In this document: positions 33,599 to 36,691 of the stretch, in pieces
Layout: every line of letters begins with the position of its first letter
Position numbering within the stretch: the first letter of the stretch is position 1
Assembly: GCA_037447235.1 (NCBI GenBank)
Contig: JBBIHC010000006.1
Location: forward strand, 1-36,691
Origin: JAVZJR01 sp037447235
GTDB lineage: Archaea; Micrarchaeota; Micrarchaeia; Anstonellales; Bilamarchaeaceae
Direction: 5' to 3'
Length of the DNA stretch: 36,691 bases
The notes under the pieces: model-generated
The model's database searches: none
Seen by the model: only the letters and a program-made list of their open reading frames with translations
What the model was told of the DNA's origin: nothing
Made by a program: the position numbers and the translations under genes

Positions 33599-34298
33599 CA
33601 ACCTTGTCCCGCATTACTGCGAGGGTTGGACTATATCATCACCTTTCGGTGTCCCGCGTATAGTCTCTGAGGATCCCTTAATGCTGTCCAACACTTCATC
33701 AAGCCGGTATCTCCTCTGCTTCCCATCCATATTCATCTGGAAAGCAAGCTTCACCAGCTCCCTGAATGTTTCCGGCTTTGCATGCTCTTTCCTTTCCAAG
33801 CCTTCGACAATTCTCCTGAAAAGGCCGAAATCCTTGTTCTTGACCAACAACTCATACCGGTCGAAGAACGGAATTACCTTTTCTTTCAATTGTCTCCGGT
33901 TGTCAACAAGGAATTGCATTGTTTCAGGTTGTCCAGGCTTCTTTATGATCCGCCCGCAGTTCAGCGCATTTTTGATCAGTTCCAGGACGTTCCGGCTCTT
34001 CCCATGCTGCGTTACATGGAAAACCGGATCCAGAACCCATCCGAACCGCGCCGTTTCCTGTTTTTTCAGAGAAACGCTGAAACAGCCTTCCGCATCTACA
34101 AAGCCAAGGACATAGTAGTTGAGGTATCTTCTCTTCGGGAGTTTGCTCAACTCCATACATACCACCTCCTTGGTTTCCTGCTGATTGCCCTCATCGCCGA
34201 CGGAATTTTCCCATGCTATGGATCCGCGGCATCTGGGTTCCCAGCATACGGCGGGATTTATCGCACTAAAAACATAGTGCTGCGACCCCCTCGTGTCG
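33599..34298 (-). other. Group I self-splicing intron in 23S rRNA (E. coli site 1923)
   Basis: This is a 700-nt insertion after helix 69. The exons rejoin as TAACTCTGACCCT|CTTAAGGTAGCG, colinear with E. coli 1911-1935. P1 forms between exon GACCCU and intron GGGGGUC, with the conserved U-G pair at the splice site. P2 is GCACUA/UAGUGC (34263-34280) and P3 is UCCCGC (34251-34256) with GCGGGA (33652-33657). P7 is GACUAUA (33659-33665) with UAUAGUC (33629-33635), P8 is a CACC-GAAA-GGUG hairpin (33640-33651), and P9 is 33608-33623 with a GUAA loop. The intron ends in the expected G (33599). The R-like CAGAGACUA and S-like AUAUAGUCC elements are clear. It hosts a homing endonuclease gene. Confidence 0.92.
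33614..34156 (-). CDS. LAGLIDADG homing endonuclease encoded in the 23S group I intron
   Basis: This 180-aa single-motif LAGLIDADG endonuclease would cut intronless 23S genes near site 1923 and promote intron homing. The motif is VLGFVDAEG at residues 16-24 (catalytic acid E23). One motif implies a homodimer, as in I-CreI and I-CeuI. Later blocks, such as VTQHGKSRNVLELIKNALNCGRI and a basic C-terminal half, fit the family. GTG 34165 opens the frame, but ATG 34156 is chosen: a near-perfect AAGGAGGTG lies 6 nt upstream, stronger than that of any other gene here. The last roughly 18 codons (SETIRGTPKGDDIVQPSQ) are read from the ribozyme core P7-P3-P8-P9, and the stop codon sits in the P9 loop. 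Confidence 0.92.
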   Translation of the reverse strand: MELSKLPKRRYLNYYVLGFVDAEGCFSVSLKKQETARFGWVLDPVFHVTQHGKSRNVLELIKNALNCGRIIKKPGQPETMQFLVDNRRQLKEKVIPFFDRYELLVKNKDFGLFRRIVEGLERKEHAKPETFRELVKLAFQMNMDGKQRRYRLDEVLDSIKGSSETIRGTPKGDDIVQPSQ

Positions 34299-36317
34299 AG
34301 GGTCAGAGTTACCCCCGCTCTTTACCAGCCCTTCTCCAGGTTGAACCCCATTTTCAGGTACTGGCAGTGAGCAGGCGTCGGCCACCATACTAGGCTTTTC
34401 AACTTTGCGGTGACCTGTGTTTTTGGTAAACAGTCGCTCCCCCCTTGTTACTGAGACCTCCGCATTGCGCATGCGAAGGCACCCCTTATACCGAAGGTAC
34501 GGGGCCAATATGCCGAATTCCCTTACCCGGGTTCTCCCGACACACCTTAGCCTTCTGCTGTCATTGGCAGCAGAGCTTTTGAACGCCCTGCTGTTCAAAT
34601 GATTTCAGCTAGAGCACCTGTACTGGTTCTTGGTACGGGCACGAAGGATTGTTCCAGCCTCTTTTTCATGGGCCCCTGGATTTGACAGAGTTTCCCCTTG
34701 AAGTTTCATTCGCTTCTCCTCACAATGAGACTCCGCGAAGTTACTCTTCTCGGACGGCCGCAGCCGCTCCACCTATCCAAAGGCGTCAGAAAGCTGGCTT
34801 GCCTTGCGGCAACCTACCTCCGTGGGGCCGGAATATTAACCGGCTTCCCTGATTTCGCTCCATGGGAATTGCCCTGAAGCTTAGGACCGCCTAACCCTCA
34901 GCTGACGAACGTTGCTGAGGAAACCTTGCTCTATAAGGTGTCTAGGATTCTCACCTAGATATTGCTGTTACTAACACCAGGATATTCATAACAGGCAGCT
35001 CCATAGGATCTCACGACCCTACTTCTGCGCAACCCGTTCGCCTCCCTACTCTATGGGCTTTCGCCCAGGTCTGGTATCGGGAGCTGGTTTAGCCCCGGTA
35101 ATCTTCAAAATCTGCATTCTCGGCCGGTCCGCTATTACGCGTTGTTTAAAGGATGGCTGCTTCTAAGCCTACCTCCCGGCTGTCTCTGAATAGAGACTTC
35201 TTTGCAGTTCGCACTTAACCAGCATTTAGGGCCCTTAACCCGACGTACGGTCAATCCCGTATAGGTCTACAAGCTTACCCCGTAAACCCAACTGCCCTCT
35301 TCTTCGCAGATGCAAGATTCGGAGTTCGAAGAGGCAGTGATCCCTTTCGGAACCGCTCTGCCTGATCGGTGCTCTACCCTTGCATCGTGCTCCAAGGACG
35401 CTGTGCTGAGACACATTTTGGGAGGAACTCGCTATTGCCGTGTTCGACAGGACTATCACCCCTACACCCAAGTCGCCTAAAGGGAATATACCACCAATAG
35501 TTGCGGGCCTCCACTGGCGGTCAGGCCAGCTTCGCCCTGCTCAGGCGTAGTTCACAACGGCTTCGGGTCTTATATGAGTGACTGCTCGCGAATTACCACG
35601 ACGCCCCTCGCGCCTTGCGGCGTTGCGGGCACTCGGTTTCCCTTCGACTTTCGTCTCGCCACGCATATAAACTCCCTGGCTCTTGCTTCGAGAAGAAAGA
35701 CAAGACACTGGTTAAGCCGCATCGTTCCTGCCGTTGCCAGCATTCACTTCTGCGGCTCTCTCCTTTTGCGCCTTGTCATGCTGTAACCGCCTAGTTTCAG
35801 GTCTTTTCACACCGGTTCCCCGGTTCTTTTCACCCTTTGCTCGCGCTACTTAATACGCTATCGGTCTTATGCCGCATATTTAGACTTGGAGGTTGATACC
35901 CCCATATTCATGCCCCCAATCAAGAGGACACTACTCTTCGAGTTCCCTCCTTTTTTCTTTCCCATACGGGGCTTTCACCCGCTATGGCACAGCGTTCCAG
36001 CTGACTTCTGGTAGAAAAAAGGATGGTACTAACCTCGCCACATCTGCCCTGCATTGCTGCAGGGCATTCGGGACGGTCTTCCCGGCTTTCACTCGTGTTA
36101 CTAACCGGATCTCAATTGATTTCTTCTCCTTCCCCTACTAAGACGCTTCATTTCGGGGAGTTTTTGCGCTTCCCAGTTGCCCGGAAAGCGCACAGCCAAT
36201 CCTCCGGATCAAAGCCTGCATGCGGCTACCCGGAGATTATCGCAGCTTGCCGCGTGGCCGTGAGGGCATAAGCCTAGGCATCCACTAGACGGTATGAATA
36301 TCTAGATTTTCTAGAAC

Positions 36318-36348
36318 CCAAACTCACTAATGACTCACATCTGCTGTT
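36318..36348 (-). promoter_or_regulatory. 5' strand of the 23S rRNA processing stem
   Basis: GTGAGTTTGG (complement of 36318-36327) and AACAGCAGA (complement of 36340-36348) are the partners of the 3' strand at 32632-32657. Together they form inner 10-bp and outer 9-bp helices that bring the two ends of pre-23S rRNA together for excision. Confidence 0.7.
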
Positions 36349-36471
36349 TTCCCTTCCACTCGACTTACTCCCCGCACAACGGAGAGAGAACAAACCACCT
36401 AAAGGTTTTCCTCACGCGCACGGGCGCGTACATTGGAATAAGTAGTTTGCAGCCTTTAATAAGAGCGTATC

Positions 36472-36481
36472 TATTTAAAAA
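36472..36481 (-). promoter_or_regulatory. Strong TATA box, likely 23S rRNA promoter
   Basis: On the minus strand this reads tttttaaata, preceded by a purine-rich cggaaagggaaaacg that fits a BRE element. It predicts a start near 36450 and a leader of about 130 nt before 23S. The same AT stretch could also drive a divergent plus-strand transcript. Confidence 0.55.
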
Positions 36482-36691
36482 CGTTTTCCCTTTCCGCCCC
36501 GCCAGAACCTTTTAGAGCGACTGGTGCACTCGCCGCGCTGGTCGCCTGAAGCAACAAAACCAGAAACCAACATCGACAAATCCAAGGCCCAAACTAAAAT
36601 CGTTTCAATCCTACATTAGTTCAACTTCAACTCTGCGCAGTTTGGGTTTACGCTTTCATTCTCTCAAATGCAAGAATTCCGATGATATTTG
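36482..36691. other. Region without a recognisable gene upstream of the 23S promoter
   Basis: These 210 nt hold no credible protein gene, no tRNA and no 16S rRNA 3' end (the anti-Shine-Dalgarno block is absent). The one notable structure is a hairpin at 36517-36545 on the plus strand: an 11-bp stem GCGACUGGUGC/GCGCUGGUCGC, using four G-U pairs, closed by a 7-nt loop ACUCGCC. The minus-strand version would have A-C mismatches, so if functional as RNA it is a plus-strand transcript. Confidence 0.4.

Larger units (their letters stand above)
32658..36317 (-). rRNA. 23S ribosomal RNA gene, interrupted by a group I intron
   Basis: Large-subunit rRNA on the minus strand. Landmarks are the sarcin-ricin loop (complement of 32865-32880, AGTACGAGAGGAACGG), the conserved 3' part GCGGTTACTAAAGGTTC (near 32660-32680), the 5' block GTGGATGCCTAGGC (near 36270-36285) and helix 69 around 34299-34320. 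The ends are estimated from the flanking processing stem and may be off by several bases. Removing the 700-nt intron leaves exons of about 2019 and 941 nt, about 2960 nt in total, normal for archaea, so no second intron is expected. All short frames inside the exons are spurious. No 5S gene lies between its 3' end and truD. Confidence 0.97.

Noticed and set aside
33599..34298. Archaeal bulge-helix-bulge intron with endonuclease gene
   Set aside because: This was the first guess for an archaeal 23S insertion, but the clear P3, P7, P8 and P9 pairings, the R/S-like elements, the U-G splice pair and the terminal G identify a group I intron.
32749..36515. Many 60-100 codon frames on both strands within the 23S exons
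   Set aside because: They are chance frames within conserved rRNA sequence.
36482..36691. tRNA or C/D-box RNA upstream of 23S
   Set aside because: No cloverleaf with a GTTC-type T arm is seen and no paired C and D boxes are present; only the hairpin at 36517-36545 remains.
1..36691. CRISPR array, insertion sequences or long direct repeats
   Set aside because: No regularly spaced repeats, transposase genes or terminal inverted repeats were seen. The only mobile element is the rRNA intron.

Overview
This is an archaeal chromosome segment. The evidence is ribosomal protein L15e, the nine-subunit A-type ATP synthase, aRF1, LonB, archaeal Trm1 and TruD, RNase P protein Rnp4, a geranylgeranyl-diphosphate-type prenyl synthase, TATA-box promoters and GGTG-type ribosome binding sites. 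Compact genes, several unrecognised membrane or coiled-coil proteins and a group I intron in 23S rRNA would fit a DPANN-type lineage (Diapherotrites/Micrarchaeota-like). That placement is inference; no marker in the window proves it.

Layout. 1-417: the 3' end of a beta-rich, probably secreted protein. 448-1044 (-): L15e. 1136-9496 (+): an uninterrupted A-ATPase operon H-I-K-E-C-F-A-B-D, followed by a membrane methyltransferase-like gene. 10243-14075: divergent thpR (-) and pmbA/tldE-lonB (+). 14077-19602 (-): a DUF373 membrane protein, PEP synthase, and a carbonic anhydrase-aRF1 pair. 19668-21504 (+): prenyl synthase and a THEP1-type NTPase with a basic tail. 21493-25890: a winged-helix/coiled-coil protein (-) divergent from two surface-membrane proteins (+) that share a paralogous domain. 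25902-29583 (+, with rnp4 on -): thymidylate kinase, an unknown gene, DUF63 and VIT-like membrane proteins, and a lipoyl-synthase-like protein that has lost its cluster cysteines. 29588-32605 (-): a helical-repeat protein, Trm1 and TruD. 32658-36317 (-): 23S rRNA split by a 700-nt group I intron carrying a LAGLIDADG homing endonuclease gene. 36318-36691: the rRNA leader and promoter plus about 200 nt without a recognisable gene.

How the genes work together. The ATPase operon encodes one machine. TruD and Trm1 (tRNA modification) lie directly downstream of 23S rRNA on the same strand and may share its transcript. Rnp4, aRF1 and L15e add to a translation/RNA-processing theme.

Promoters follow a consistent pattern. 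Many lead genes appear leaderless, with a TATA box about 26 nt before the start codon. Many genes inside operons carry GGTG-type ribosome binding sites about 5 nt before the start. This pattern decides several starts below.

The items most worth a second look are the cysteine-less LipA homologue (28801-29583), the group I intron at the E. coli 1923 site of 23S rRNA, and the divergent coiled-coil/surface-protein locus driven by one symmetric TATA box (23217/23270).
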